A stretch of 64,000 nucleotides of DNA from CAVWCW01 sp963753615 (GTDB taxonomy: Bacteria > Pseudomonadota > Gammaproteobacteria > Chromatiales > Chromatiaceae), in NCBI GenBank assembly GCA_963753615.1, contig CAVWCW010000003.1, forward strand, positions 186,001-250,000, read 5' to 3'. The position numbers and the translations under genes were made by a program. This document shows positions 54,441 through 63,522 of the stretch, one piece after another; position 1 is the first letter of the stretch, and each line of letters opens with the position of its first letter. The notes under the pieces were generated by a model that worked only from the letters and a program-made list of their open reading frames with translations, was not told the DNA's origin and did no database searches.

Positions 54441-56891
54441 TCAGTTGCAGAGGTTCGAGTTCGCCAGGTGCGACAGGTCTAAGGTAGTGCCCTCGCAGTC
54501 CCAGTCGATATAGCCGCCATCTCCCAGGCGCGGCGTGAGGATCAGCCGATTGTTGCCGCCCACGCCCGGCACGTAGATCTGCGCGTTGATGCTGCCGGTG
54601 TCGGGCTCCAAGGAGAGGTCCATATTGCCGCTTCCGGGCAGGCTGGAAAGCAGGTTCTGCGCTTCCTCGGCGGTGGGAAAGCGTCCCTCGTCGACGTAGA
54701 ACATGATCAGTTCCTGCTGCAACTGTTCCACCTGGGACAGCTCGGTGGCGATCTCGGCCTTGCTCTGATATTCCTCGAAGGCGGGGATGGCGATCGCCGC
54801 GGCGACACCGGCGCTGGTCAGGGTGCCGAAGCCGCCCATGGCCATCAGCAGTTCCAACGGATTGCTCTCGTACACCAGCTCCACGGCCAGCTGAGTCGGC
54901 GAGGAGGTGATCTGGAATCCGGCGCTGCCGCTGTCCGGCAGCCCCAGCTCGCGCGGGCTGGGCAGGGCGAACAGATCCACCGGGCTTCCCAGCAGGTCGC
55001 CCAGGGCCTCGAGGGTCCATAGGTTGACTTCGTAGATCAGGCGCGGAGTGCCTTCGCTGCGGCCGCTGGCCAGCAGCAGGGCGCCGTTGGGGTCCATGCC
55101 CTGGGTTTGGCGCAGCCAGTCGCCCAGGGGCACCCGCTCGTCGATATAGCGATAGTCGATCAGGGTTTGAGGCACGCTTGCGAGCAACAGGTATTCACCC
55201 TCGCGGGTCCAATACAAGTGGCGCGGCAGGCTGGCCAGGCGCTGGCTGACGGGATCGCCCTCGTACATGCCGCCGCTGAGCTCGGGGTCGGCAGCCGCCA
55301 GGGAGGGTAGGGTCAGATGGTGATAGGTGTGGCCCAGCAACTCGCGCTGCTCGTAGGGTGGAGCGAAGCGCTCCAGCAGTTGGTCGAGGATCTGCTGGAA
55401 GAGATCAGGGTCGCGCAGGCGCAGGGCCAGGTAGTAGCCGGCCTGGTCGAACACCACCAGCAACTCGTCGCCGAAGGCCCCCAGCAACTGCTCCACGCTG
55501 AAGCCGAGGTTGGCCTGGAACTCTTCCTTGCCGACCTGGTAGGCCTGGATATCCTCCGGCGGCATCATCCCCAGCAGGTTGTTTTCCACCAGGGCCAGGT
55601 CGTCGGGGCCGGGCAGGCCCAGCATGAACACCATTTCCGGCTCGCCGGCGGTGCGCAGCGGCAAATCGGTGTTCACCGCAGGCAGGAAGCTGCGGAAGCC
55701 GACCTGGGGCATGTCGAGCAGCAGCTTCAGGCGCTGCTTGCCGCCGCTGCTGCCGAGGCCCAGGGCCAGGGAACTGGCCTCGCTAGCGCCAAAGGCGCGC
55801 AACCCGGCCACCTGTTCGGCCTCGCCCAGCTGTTCCAGGGTCTTCATCAGGGGGCCCGGGTCGACCCAGGCGAACAGGCCTTGGCCGCTGGCGTCGATCG
55901 CCTGCTCGGCGCCGTACATCGGGTGTTCGGACACCGGTTGGCGGGCCGCGACCCATTCGTTCAGGGGGTCGGGAGCGGCGCTGGGGTCGCTGAAGGACAG
56001 ATAGAGCCGCTGCTCTTCAGCAGCGAAATAGGTCTGCAGGGGCATGCCTTCGATCACCAGCATGCCGGCGCCGTCGTCGCCCATCGGTATCTTGGGCTCA
56101 ATGCCGGGGGCCTGCTCGGCAATGCCGGCCAGCAGGGCATTGGCGGCCTGCGGACTGTCCGCATCCAAGACCATGGTGATTACCAGGTCGGGTAGGGTGG
56201 CCTCCGCCTTGGCCGGGGGCATGACCGCCAGTTCCAGCGGCGAGCGCATCTGTTCCATCAGCAGGCTTACGAACAGCCGGCCCTCCGGCGGCACCTCAGG
56301 CAGCAGGTTGTTCACGAAGCCGGTGCGCAGCCCCTCGACCGCCTCGGCGTAGGCGCTGGAGCCCACCGCCCGGGCGTAGATATTGCCCTTGGGCGCGCCC
56401 AGCAGGCCCCAGGGGGAGGGCACCCGCAGGTAGACAAAGGCGTTTTCCGGCAACAGCTCGCGCAGCCGCGGCGGCTGGGTGACCGCAGCGGCGTCGGCGG
56501 CGACTACCGTCCGTAGTTTGGGCACCTCCACCTTTACCGGCTTGGGCCCGCCGGCGGTGACCGGCGCGCTGCCGGCGCCGGGCTGCACCTGGATGAAGGT
56601 GCTGGCCAGCTCGCCGTCGATGGTGGCGGTGACCAGGGCGCGCCCAGGGGCGACCGCCCGGAAGCGACCCTGCCCCGGTTCGCTGACGTCGAGTTGCAGT
56701 TCGGCGCTGCTCCGCCACTTGACGTCCGCCGAGGCGCGCGCCTGTTCGACACGGATCACCACCAGGTCACCGACTCGGATCTCCTGAGATTCCGGAGCCA
56801 GCTTGGCGGCCAGGGCCGGCGCGGCGACCCAGAGCAGCGTGAGTATGCAAGCGGTGGCCAGGGCCTTGAATAGGGTGTTGGGATTGGGCAT
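54441..56891 (-). CDS. DUF3352-type exported protein ending in a type IVa pilin-like domain
   Basis: Protein of 816 residues. After a signal peptide (to ALAAK) comes an Ig-like (BIG2-type) domain at about 30-110, a long DUF3352-like region (from LPENAFVYLRVPSPWGLLGAP onward), and a final 135-residue segment that looks like a pilin. That segment has a helix AGVAAAIAIPAFEEYQSKAEI as in PilA, then YVDEGRFPTAEEAQ, then LILTPRLGDGGYIDWDCEGTT and a last cysteine at NLCN, which mimic the pilin beta-sheet and C-terminal disulfide loop. The prepilin G/FTLIE processing site is absent. The ATG has an AGAGGGA ribosome site. An upstream open extension is ignored. Confidence 0.75.
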   Translation of the reverse strand: MPNPNTLFKALATACILTLLWVAAPALAAKLAPESQEIRVGDLVVIRVEQARASADVKWRSSAELQLDVSEPGQGRFRAVAPGRALVTATIDGELASTFIQVQPGAGSAPVTAGGPKPVKVEVPKLRTVVAADAAAVTQPPRLRELLPENAFVYLRVPSPWGLLGAPKGNIYARAVGSSAYAEAVEGLRTGFVNNLLPEVPPEGRLFVSLLMEQMRSPLELAVMPPAKAEATLPDLVITMVLDADSPQAANALLAGIAEQAPGIEPKIPMGDDGAGMLVIEGMPLQTYFAAEEQRLYLSFSDPSAAPDPLNEWVAARQPVSEHPMYGAEQAIDASGQGLFAWVDPGPLMKTLEQLGEAEQVAGLRAFGASEASSLALGLGSSGGKQRLKLLLDMPQVGFRSFLPAVNTDLPLRTAGEPEMVFMLGLPGPDDLALVENNLLGMMPPEDIQAYQVGKEEFQANLGFSVEQLLGAFGDELLVVFDQAGYYLALRLRDPDLFQQILDQLLERFAPPYEQRELLGHTYHHLTLPSLAAADPELSGGMYEGDPVSQRLASLPRHLYWTREGEYLLLASVPQTLIDYRYIDERVPLGDWLRQTQGMDPNGALLLASGRSEGTPRLIYEVNLWTLEALGDLLGSPVDLFALPSPRELGLPDSGSAGFQITSSPTQLAVELVYESNPLELLMAMGGFGTLTSAGVAAAIAIPAFEEYQSKAEIATELSQVEQLQQELIMFYVDEGRFPTAEEAQNLLSSLPGSGNMDLSLEPDTGSINAQIYVPGVGGNNRLILTPRLGDGGYIDWDCEGTTLDLSHLANSNLCN

Positions 56892-57231
56892 CGACTGTCC
56901 CTCTTCGGATAAAGTTTGCTGCGAATGACGAATCTTGGCGTTCTGAACCGGTGCTGGCGAGTTCTGATGCTCGCTCTGCCCGGGGCTCGACGTCCGGAAG
57001 AAAGATCGATTGTCCGACCCTTTGCGGGAAATTTCCACGGCTTTTTTCCGAAGGGGCGAGGCCGCGGCGGTTTGCGGGCCGCCCTCGGCGGGTAAGCGCA
57101 AGGATGCGGAAGCGAATCGTTCCGGTCGGAGCGGGTTTGCGGGCCCGTCTGCGGCGCGGGGAAATCCCCCAATAGTTATCGAATGCCTACGTCGCCATCG
57201 GAAGGGAACTACTGCCGGATCCCGGTCCTGG
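56892..57231. other. Intergenic stretch, presumed promoter region of the DUF3352-pilin gene
   Basis: About 340 bases between two minus-strand genes. No gene, repeat or clear -35/-10 or -24/-12 element was recognised. Confidence 0.4.
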
Positions 57232-57645
57232 TTAAAAAAATCGATGCAGCAAATCGGGCAGGTTGCGCACGAACTGGCCATATCCCTGGTCGACGTAGAG
57301 CCCGAACTGGGCAACCAGGGACCAGGCGGCGCCGAACTGGGCGACCGCGACGCCGCCGAGGGCAAACTGGCCCAGACTGAACAGACCGATGCCGAACTGG
57401 GAGATGGTCACCAGGCCGGCAGCGAACTGGCCGATGGCGATCACCCCACGCGCCGGCACTGGCATGCGGTTGGCGCGGTACTTGAAGGAGATGTGCAACA
57501 GCGGCAGTCCAAATAGCTCTGCCTGGGATTTGTATTCGAAGCCCCAGCCGTCCCATTGGGAGCGGGCCGGGTAAGGGGCGCCGCAGCTTGGACAGGCGGA
57601 GGCCTGCTCGCTGACTTGGTGACCGCATTCTCGACAGGGTTTCAT
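57232..57645 (-). CDS. Zinc-ribbon protein with GQF-type tandem repeats
   Basis: Protein of 137 residues. A zinc ribbon (CRECGHQVSEQASACPSCGAPYP) is followed by a linker and then a regular repeat in which G/S-QF recurs every 8 or so residues (IAIGQFAAGLVTISQFGIGL, then SLGQFALGGVAVAQFGAAW). The periodicity suggests a small beta-solenoid or membrane-associated sheet. Similar zinc-ribbon plus GQF proteins exist without known function. It starts six bases after a TrkA-like stub gene in the same unit. Confidence 0.7.
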   Translation of the reverse strand: MKPCRECGHQVSEQASACPSCGAPYPARSQWDGWGFEYKSQAELFGLPLLHISFKYRANRMPVPARGVIAIGQFAAGLVTISQFGIGLFSLGQFALGGVAVAQFGAAWSLVAQFGLYVDQGYGQFVRNLPDLLHRFF

Positions 57646-57651
57646 GGCGGA

Positions 57652-57795
57652 CTAGACGCTATGCGGCTGCACACAGCGCTCGCACAACGGCTTGATGTGC
57701 TTGGACCGGGTGATCAACACCACCTGGTCGCGGTCTGCCAGAAGGTGGGCGCTGGCCACCGCCAGGGTGCTGGCACCGATGAAAACATACCGCAT
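57652..57795 (-). CDS. Short TrkA-N-like (Rossmann) stub
   Basis: A 47-residue frame starts MRYVFIGASTLAVASAHLLA and continues DRDQVVLITRSKHIKPLCERC, ending QPHSV. The first 30 residues look like the NAD-binding start of TrkA/KTN proteins, the cytosolic regulators of TrkH. It stops far short of a full domain. Its ATG shares an A with the TGA of the TrkH-like gene, so it is translationally coupled. It may be a truncated TrkA or a small partner of its own. Confidence 0.5.
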   Translation of the reverse strand: MRYVFIGASTLAVASAHLLADRDQVVLITRSKHIKPLCERCVQPHSV

Positions 57796-58647
57796 CATTT
57801 CCTCCAGTTGTCAGGGCAGAGTAGCATCAGGAAGGTCAGAATCTCCAGTCGCCCGAACAGCAGGTCGGCGCACAGCGGCGGCTTGGGCCTGTTCTGCAGT
57901 TCGGGGCTGGCGATGGCGCTGGACAGGCCCAGGGTGCCGCTCTGGGCCGAAGTCGCCAGCAACGCCCCTGGCGCCAAGCCTTCTCCCAGGGCAGCTCGCC
58001 GGCGCGGCCTAGGGCCACGCCGAGCGGGGCACCGAACGCTGGGGTCAGCCCGAGCAGCCCGCGCACCTGCAGGTTCCGCAACAGGCTGCCCCAACCGGTC
58101 TTCAGGCCGCGGTAGTAGAGCACCGGTGGCAGGGCGGCGGCGCAGGCCAGCAGCAGGATCAGTACCTGGGTGGCGAAGGGGAACTCTTGGACGCTGGCGT
58201 CGCGCGGCGCGAAGCCGCCGGTGGAGACGCCGCTCAGGGTGTACAGCAGCCCCTCCCAGGCCCCCAGCAGGGGCCACAACAGCAGGAAGGCGAGCCCGGT
58301 CAGCACCGGGTACACCCCCAGGGTGCGCCGGCTGTGGGCGCGGCTGCTGCCCACCAGGTCTTCCTGCTCCAGGCCGGTGGTGGTTAGCGCGGAGACCGAC
58401 TCGAACAGGGCGTCGATCCAGGGCAGGCCCGGCGCCAGCAAGGGATAGCTCTGCAACAGGGATAGGCCAGGGCCAGGATCACCAGGCCCCAGCGCCCGGC
58501 CAGCGCCCATTCGGCCAGCCCCAGGCAGACCGCCAGGGGCACCAGTCCCAGCAGGCCGGCGATCAGGCTCAACCGGGCCAGGTATTTGACCACCACCAGC
58601 GGCCGCACCGGCTGGCGCAGGGCGCGGATTTGCGCGTCCAGTCCCAT
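57795..58647 (-). CDS. Compact TrkH/KtrB-like cation transporter (two frameshifts as given)
   Basis: If single missing bases at about 58455 and 57977 are restored, the product is about 285 residues. It has pore-type segments ALFESVSALTTTGLEQ and LSGVSTGGFAPRD, then SAQSGTLGLSSAIASPEL, and the typical end LLFGRLEILTFLMLLCPDNW of TrkH. Usual TrkH is about 480 residues. The third pore repeat (the GSTAGG type) is not found and the N-terminus is short, so this is a reduced or degenerate relative. It is coupled to a TrkA-like stub. Confidence 0.6.
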
Positions 58648-58782
58648 CGAACTCCTACTCGTTTCAGCGCTCGGCCGCGGAGCTTCGGCCGATCTGAAGA
58701 GCGTAAGGCCAAGGGACAGGGGAGTCCAGTGGCGCTCGGGGGGACAGGGTCGCTAGAGTTGCGGCGGGGAGAAGGCAGAGAG

Positions 58783-58806
58783 CGCACCCGCCGTCCGGCG
58801 GGTGCG
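58783..58806 (-). other. Perfect stem-loop after the DUF302 gene
   Basis: A 10-bp perfect inverted repeat, CGCACCCGCC and GGCGGGTGCG, with the loop GTCC begins 12 bases after the DUF302 stop. It lacks a T-run on either strand, so it may be an imperfect terminator or an mRNA-stabilising hairpin. Confidence 0.6.
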
Positions 58807-58817
58807 GAGAGCGCGGG

Positions 58818-59297
58818 TCAGAGGGCGAAGGCGATGAAGCTTTGCTGTTGCTGGGAGACGGTGCCCATAACCTCGGCCACGTTGCCGCCGAACATCTTGC
58901 CCATCATTCCGGCGTTCATGTAGCCGATGTAGGTCTTGCCGTCCTGCTTCTGGTAGACCGAGATGGTGCAGGGCATCATCACGGACACCACCCGGTCGCT
59001 GTCCTGGCTGAGGATGCTGCTGGCGTGGTGGGCCTGGCACAGATTGACCAGCATCACCGGGAGCACGTCGCCGCCGCCGTGCTTCTTGACGGACTTGTGC
59101 AGGGGCTTGACGCCGGCCACCACCCAACCGGCCGCGATGGCGTTCTCCGAGATCTTGTCCACGGTCTCCTGCAGGCCGTAGGGGCTGACGGCCTCTTGGA
59201 GCATCATTCCGGGCATCATGGCCCAGCTGACGCTTCCGAGCAGAACGATTCCAACCACGAAGCCGGTGAAGGTGCTAAGAATGGTGGTCTTCGACAT
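58818..59297 (-). CDS. DUF302 protein with N-terminal membrane anchor
   Basis: Protein of 159 residues. A membrane anchor or signal (FTGFVVGIVLLGSVSWAMM) precedes a DUF302 domain (SPYGLQETVDKISENAIAAG, MPCTISVYQKQDGKTYIGYMNAGMMGKMFGGNVAEVM). The CQAHHAS stretch could bind a metal or haem. DUF302 proteins are common in sulfur oxidisers; their role is not settled. A GAGGAG ribosome site and a -24/-12 promoter lie upstream, tying it to the NtrC-type regulator encoded just before it. Confidence 0.85.
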   Translation of the reverse strand: MSKTTILSTFTGFVVGIVLLGSVSWAMMPGMMLQEAVSPYGLQETVDKISENAIAAGWVVAGVKPLHKSVKKHGGGDVLPVMLVNLCQAHHASSILSQDSDRVVSVMMPCTISVYQKQDGKTYIGYMNAGMMGKMFGGNVAEVMGTVSQQQQSFIAFAL

Positions 59298-59353
59298 GAT
59301 GTATCTCCTCTCTGTAATTATCGATGCTTTGGTAGAAACTTCGATGTCAATAA

Positions 59354-59369
59354 AGCATCGTCCGTGCCA
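59354..59369 (-). promoter_or_regulatory. Sigma-54 (-24/-12) promoter of the DUF302 gene
   Basis: The minus strand reads TGGCACGGACGATGCT: GG and GC are separated by exactly ten bases, and 15 of 16 positions agree with TGGCACG-N4-TTGCW. Transcription would start near 59343, giving a leader of about 46 bases before the ATG. An inverted repeat (CGATGCTTT at 59322-59330, AAAGCATCG at 59352-59360) flanks the start region. Confidence 0.75.
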
Positions 59370-59683
59370 GCTTTATTTTTTGTGAAAAATAACAATTAGA
59401 TACGTTGCGTTCGCCGGGGTGCGGGCGAGTCTGGGAAAGGGGCTGGGGATGCTCGGACGAATTCCAGCGGCAGCTGTGACCCGGTATCCGTAATACTTAA
59501 TAAATATACTTAGAAATATTCTTCATATTATTGATATTAATAAGTAAATATTATGAGCTCTCGAGGCTGCGTAAGGGAGCGTGAGGGGGGCAGAGGGCCT
59601 GTCGCCCGGGCTGGTCGCCTGCGGTTACCCGGCTCGCCGGCGATGTGTCGCCGGGGTAACGCTTTTGGGAGGGAGAACAGCTC

Positions 59684-59705
59684 AATGTTACCCGCCGGTA
59701 ACATT
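59684..59705. promoter_or_regulatory. Palindromic operator, probable enhancer site for the NtrC-type regulator
   Basis: A perfect 9-bp inverted repeat, AATGTTACC-CGCC-GGTAACATT, lies between the regulator gene and the DUF302 promoter, about 340 bases upstream of the -12 element. Matching half-sites GTTACC (59624-59629) and GGTAAC (59655-59660) lie closer to the promoter. A very AT-rich stretch (about 59490-59555) lies between and could bend. Assignment to this regulator is inference from position. Confidence 0.6.
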
Positions 59706-59805
59706 CGGATCTTTCGGCGATTGCGTTGCCCCGTGCTTGGCTGTCGACGCGGCGCGGTATCGCACCCTGGTCGTCGCCTCCGCTGCGGCCGGCCGCCGCA
59801 GTCAC

Positions 59806-61145
59806 TCAGTCCTGGCGAATCCCCAGGCGCTTCATCTTCTCCCAGAGGGCCTTGCGGCTGATGCCCAGGGCCGCTGCAGTCTCGCCCATGCGGTCCTGGT
59901 GGCGCTCCAGGCAGTATTCGATGTAGCGCCTTTCGCTTTCGCGCAGGTATTCGCTCAGGGGTTGGTCGCGTGCGGTTCCGCGGCGGGCGCTGCGCCGGGG
60001 CTGAACAGGGCCTCGGGGCGAATCACTGGGCCGTCGCTGAAGATGCAAGCCCGCTCCAGGGTGTGTCGCAGGTCGCGCACATTGCCGGGCCAGGGTTGCT
60101 CCAGCAGGGCTCGCTCCGCATCCGGGTGCAACTGCCTCGGCGGCTGGCCCTGATTGGCCGCCCAGTGGGCGAGGAAGCGGTTGGCGAGCAGCAGGATGTC
60201 TTCGCCCCGCTCGCGCAGCGGCGGAATCTCCAGGTGGACCAGATTGATGCGGTAGATCAGGTCGGAGCGGAAGCGGCCCTCGGACGCCAGCCGTTCCAGA
60301 TCCTGGTGGGTGGCGCATACCAGACGCACGTCCACGCTGAGGTCGCTCTCGCCGCCGACGCGGGTAATCTTGCGCTCCTGCAGCACCCGCAGCAGGCGCG
60401 CCTGCATGGCCAGCGGCATGTCGCCGATCTCATCCAGGAACAGGGTGCCGCCGCGGGCTCGCTCGAACACCCCGCGGTGGTGGCGCCCGGCGCCGGTGAA
60501 GGCGCCTTTCTCGTGGCCAAACAGCTCCGACTCCACCAGACCCTCCGCGATGGCGGCGCAATTGACGGCGAAGAACGGCCCGCCGCGACCCAACTCGTGG
60601 ATGCGGCGGGCCACGACTTCTTTTCCCACCCCAGTTTCGCCGGTGATCAACACGCTCACCTCCAGCGGCGCTACCCGCTGGATCATCGCCTCGATCTGGC
60701 GCATCGGGGCGGAGATGCCGAGCGGGGCATCCGCCTCGCGTGGCGGCCGGGGGCGCAGCGCCAGCAGTTCGCCCACACGCTGCAGCAGGCGCTCCATATC
60801 GAAGGGCTTGGTGAGGTAGTCCGCCGCCCCGAGCTTGAGCAGGTTGACCGCGCGGCTGAGGTCGCCGAAGCCGGTAATGAAAAGAAACGGCGGCAGCAGC
60901 AATTGCTGTTCTACCAGTTCCTCGAACAGGCGGTCGCCGTTGCGGTCCGGGAGCCGGATATCACTGATTACCAGCCCGTAGTCATTGTTCAGCAGGGCCT
61001 GGCGGGCGGATGCCGCGTCCTGGTGCCAGTGGATGCTGAGGCCCTCCAGCTCGAAGCGGCTGACGATGGATTCGCCCATGATCGGGTCGTCTTCCACCAG
61101 ACAGACCTGGGTGTAGCCGGCGGTCGCGGGGCTCGGTTTCGTCAT
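59806..61145 (-). CDS. NtrC-family sigma-54-dependent response regulator (one frameshift as given)
   Basis: About 445 residues. The receiver has EDDP, the phospho-acceptor aspartate in LVISDIRLPDRNG and a KPFDMERL end. The AAA+ domain has Walker A GETGVGKE, the sigma-54 contact loop GAFTGA in EKGAFTGAGRH, Walker B TLFLDEIGDM and an R-finger region. The C-terminal Fis-type helix-turn-helix (RMGETAAALGISRKALWEKMKRL) is in a different frame, reached by restoring one base near 59985. Its ATG overlaps the kinase stop (ATGA). It is probably activated by the upstream kinase and acts at the downstream palindrome. Confidence 0.92.
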
Positions 61146-62603
61146 CGGCGGCGGGGCCTCTGCCCGGTGTAAGGATAGGCGCCGCTGCGCGGCAGGCGCA
61201 CCAGGAAGCGGGTCCCCGGGTTCCGGGGCAGGGCCTGGATGCTGCCCCCCAGCCCGCTGACGATCTGAAAACTCACCCACAGGCCCAGGCCGCTGCCCTT
61301 GGCCTGATCGATGAACGGCTCGAACAGGTGCTCCCGCTGTTCCGCGTGGGATGCCGGGACCCGGTGTCGCTGACTTCGAACGCCAACACCTCCCCGGCGT
61401 TGCTGCAGGCGTACCTCGACCTCGCCGTCTTCCGGCGTGGCCCGAAGGGCGTTCAGCAACAGGTTCATCAGCACCTGGCGAACCTGGGACGAGGGCACCC
61501 CGCTCGGTTCTTGCAGTTCGCAATCCCAGCCGAGGCGCACCCCCTGCTTGCGGGCCTGGGGATTCACCAGGATGCGTACGTCGTCCAGGTCCTGGGCGCT
61601 GAGCATGCGGTCTTCCAAGCGGGCGTTTACCAGCAGCGCCTGTACCGTGTTGCGCAACTGGGCGAGGCCGCGGTCGAGCAGGTCCAGGGTGCGCTCGGCC
61701 AGTTGCGGATTGTCGCCGTGCTTGCGGTAGGTATCGATGGCATTGAGCATGCCGCCCAGGGGGTTGTTGATCTCATGGGCCATGCCGGCGGCCACCCGGC
61801 CGATGGCCGCCAGCCGCTCGCTCTTGAGGATACTCTTCCTCCAGGGCCTGCTTCTCCCGCAGCCCGCCACCATCTCGTTGAAACCCCGGGCCAGGTCGGC
61901 CAACTCGTCGCGGTTCGGCCCGGGCTCGCACACCACGTCCAGGTCCCCCTTGCCCACCCGCTGCATGCGTTCACTCAGAGCCAGCAGGGGACGAGCCATG
62001 CGCCCCCCGAGCAGCCCAGCCCAGCAGCAACAGCAGCCCCAGCAGCAGCAGGCTGTAGCCCAGCAGCAGCTGGAATAGTTGCCAGGCCTTGGCGCGCAGG
62101 GACTCCAGGGGGTAGTCGACGATCAGGCTGCCCAGAAGCTGCTGCTGGCGGCGGATCGGGGCCACCGCGAAGTAGCCGCGCGGGCTTTCGATGAATATCG
62201 GCTCGTCCGGGTAGTCGGTCAGGGGCAGCAGGGCGGCATAGGGGGCGCCGAGCTCGCCCAGGGGCAGATCCAAGAAGTCTCGAGCCGGGCTCAGGCTGGT
62301 GGCATAGATGCGGTTGTCGGGGGTCAGCACCAGGCTGTCGGGGCGGTCACCCTCCGGCCAGCCGGTGGCAAATCGCTGCAGGGTCTCGAACACCGCAAAC
62401 AGGTCGTCGCCGGCGACGTCGCGGCTGATATTGCTGGCCAGGCAACCGGCCATGCGCAGCCCGGTGGCCAGGCGGTTGGCGCGCAGTTCCTGGTGGCCGG
62501 TGTACAGAAACAGCCCGCTGACCAGGAACACCCCTAGGAACGCCAGCAGCGAGAAGGCGAGAGTGATCTTGGTCCGGTAACTCAGTCTGTGCAGCAACGC
62601 CAC
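61142..62603 (-). CDS. Membrane sensor histidine kinase (several frameshifts as given)
   Basis: About 485 residues. An N-terminal helix (ITLAFSLLAFLGVFLVSGLFLYTG), a periplasmic region of about 130 residues and a second helix (LFQLLLGYSLLLLGLLLLLGW) lead to a HAMP linker. The phospho-accepting segment GRVAAGMAHEINNPLGGMLNAID and the ATPase domain with NLLLNALRA and KGSGLGLWVS follow. Indels occur in a C6 run (62003-62008), as a compensated pair at about 61835-61855, and around 61345-61400. Every conserved block is present, so the gene is likely intact in the cell. It lies between the PhnD-like gene and the regulator. Confidence 0.88.
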
Positions 62604-62607
62604 CGGG

Positions 62608-63522
62608 TCACTCCGCGCAAGCGCTTGCTTCGGCGCCTTCGGCGTCGGCCCGATAATGCGCCGGGTCAGGGATCACGAAGCGGTCGAAGCCCAGGGCGGC
62701 GAGCAGGGCGCGGCCTTCGTCATCGTCTTGCATCTCGGTGAGCACCACTCGCAAGGCTGAGGCGGTATCCCCCGCCAGGGCCGGTGCCCCCACCAGGGGC
62801 GGCAACGGCCGCCAGCCGGAACGCCAGATCACCCGCAGGCCTTTGGCGAGACGGGGGTCGGAAGTCTGCGCCGAGGCCCAGGCCTGGTCCATCACCGCCC
62901 CGGCATGGGCGATGCCGTCGGCCACCGCCCGGATCACGCGAGCGTGGTCGCCGGTATAGATCACGCGGCGAAAGAATCCCTGCGGCTCCGCCCCCAGACG
63001 GATCAGGGCCCGCTCCACCACCGCGCTGCCGAGGTTGCTGTCTCGCTCGGCGAACGCAATCACCTTGCCGTCCAAGTCGAGTAGGCCCTGCAAATCCGGC
63101 GTGCCCCGGGCCGGGGCCAGCACCAGCAGTTGAAAGTCCTGGCGGCCCTGGGTCATCGGACCGGCGATCATGCCAACCCGCTCCTGATGACGCAGGTAGT
63201 GATCTGGGCAGATCCAGGCCACATCCAGCCGGCCCTGCATCAGCAGATCCACGATCTCGGTGTGACTGCGGCGATGCACAAAGTGCACCGGCCGGTCCAG
63301 CTTGCGGCCGAGGTAGTTGGCCCATTGGGACAGGGTCCCCAGGTCATGAAACGGCATCACCTGGGCAACGCCGATGCGCAGGGCGGGCCCAGTTACCGCC
63401 AGGCAATCGCCGACTGCCAACAGCGCCAGGGCCAGCCAGGTCCAAGCCCGAGTGCGCCGCGGGCAGCGGGCGCGGTTCGAGGGCTGCAGTTGCACTGGGG
63501 CTAATGGGCTGTTGATGGTCAT
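62608..63522 (-). CDS. PhnD-like periplasmic substrate-binding protein
   Basis: Protein of 304 residues with a leader helix (WTWLALALLAVGDCLAV). It then shows the PhnD/phosphonate-type binding fold: LRIGVAQVMPFHDLGTLSQWANYL, DLLMQGRLDVAWICPDHYL, GKVIAFAERDSNLGSAVVERAL and HAGAVMDQAW. No ABC permease or ATPase is nearby. It is the first gene of an operon with a histidine kinase five bases on, so it probably senses a ligand for that kinase, as the PhnD-like domain does in TtrS-type sensors. Confidence 0.85.
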   Translation of the reverse strand: MTINSPLAPVQLQPSNRARCPRRTRAWTWLALALLAVGDCLAVTGPALRIGVAQVMPFHDLGTLSQWANYLGRKLDRPVHFVHRRSHTEIVDLLMQGRLDVAWICPDHYLRHQERVGMIAGPMTQGRQDFQLLVLAPARGTPDLQGLLDLDGKVIAFAERDSNLGSAVVERALIRLGAEPQGFFRRVIYTGDHARVIRAVADGIAHAGAVMDQAWASAQTSDPRLAKGLRVIWRSGWRPLPPLVGAPALAGDTASALRVVLTEMQDDDEGRALLAALGFDRFVIPDPAHYRADAEGAEASACAE

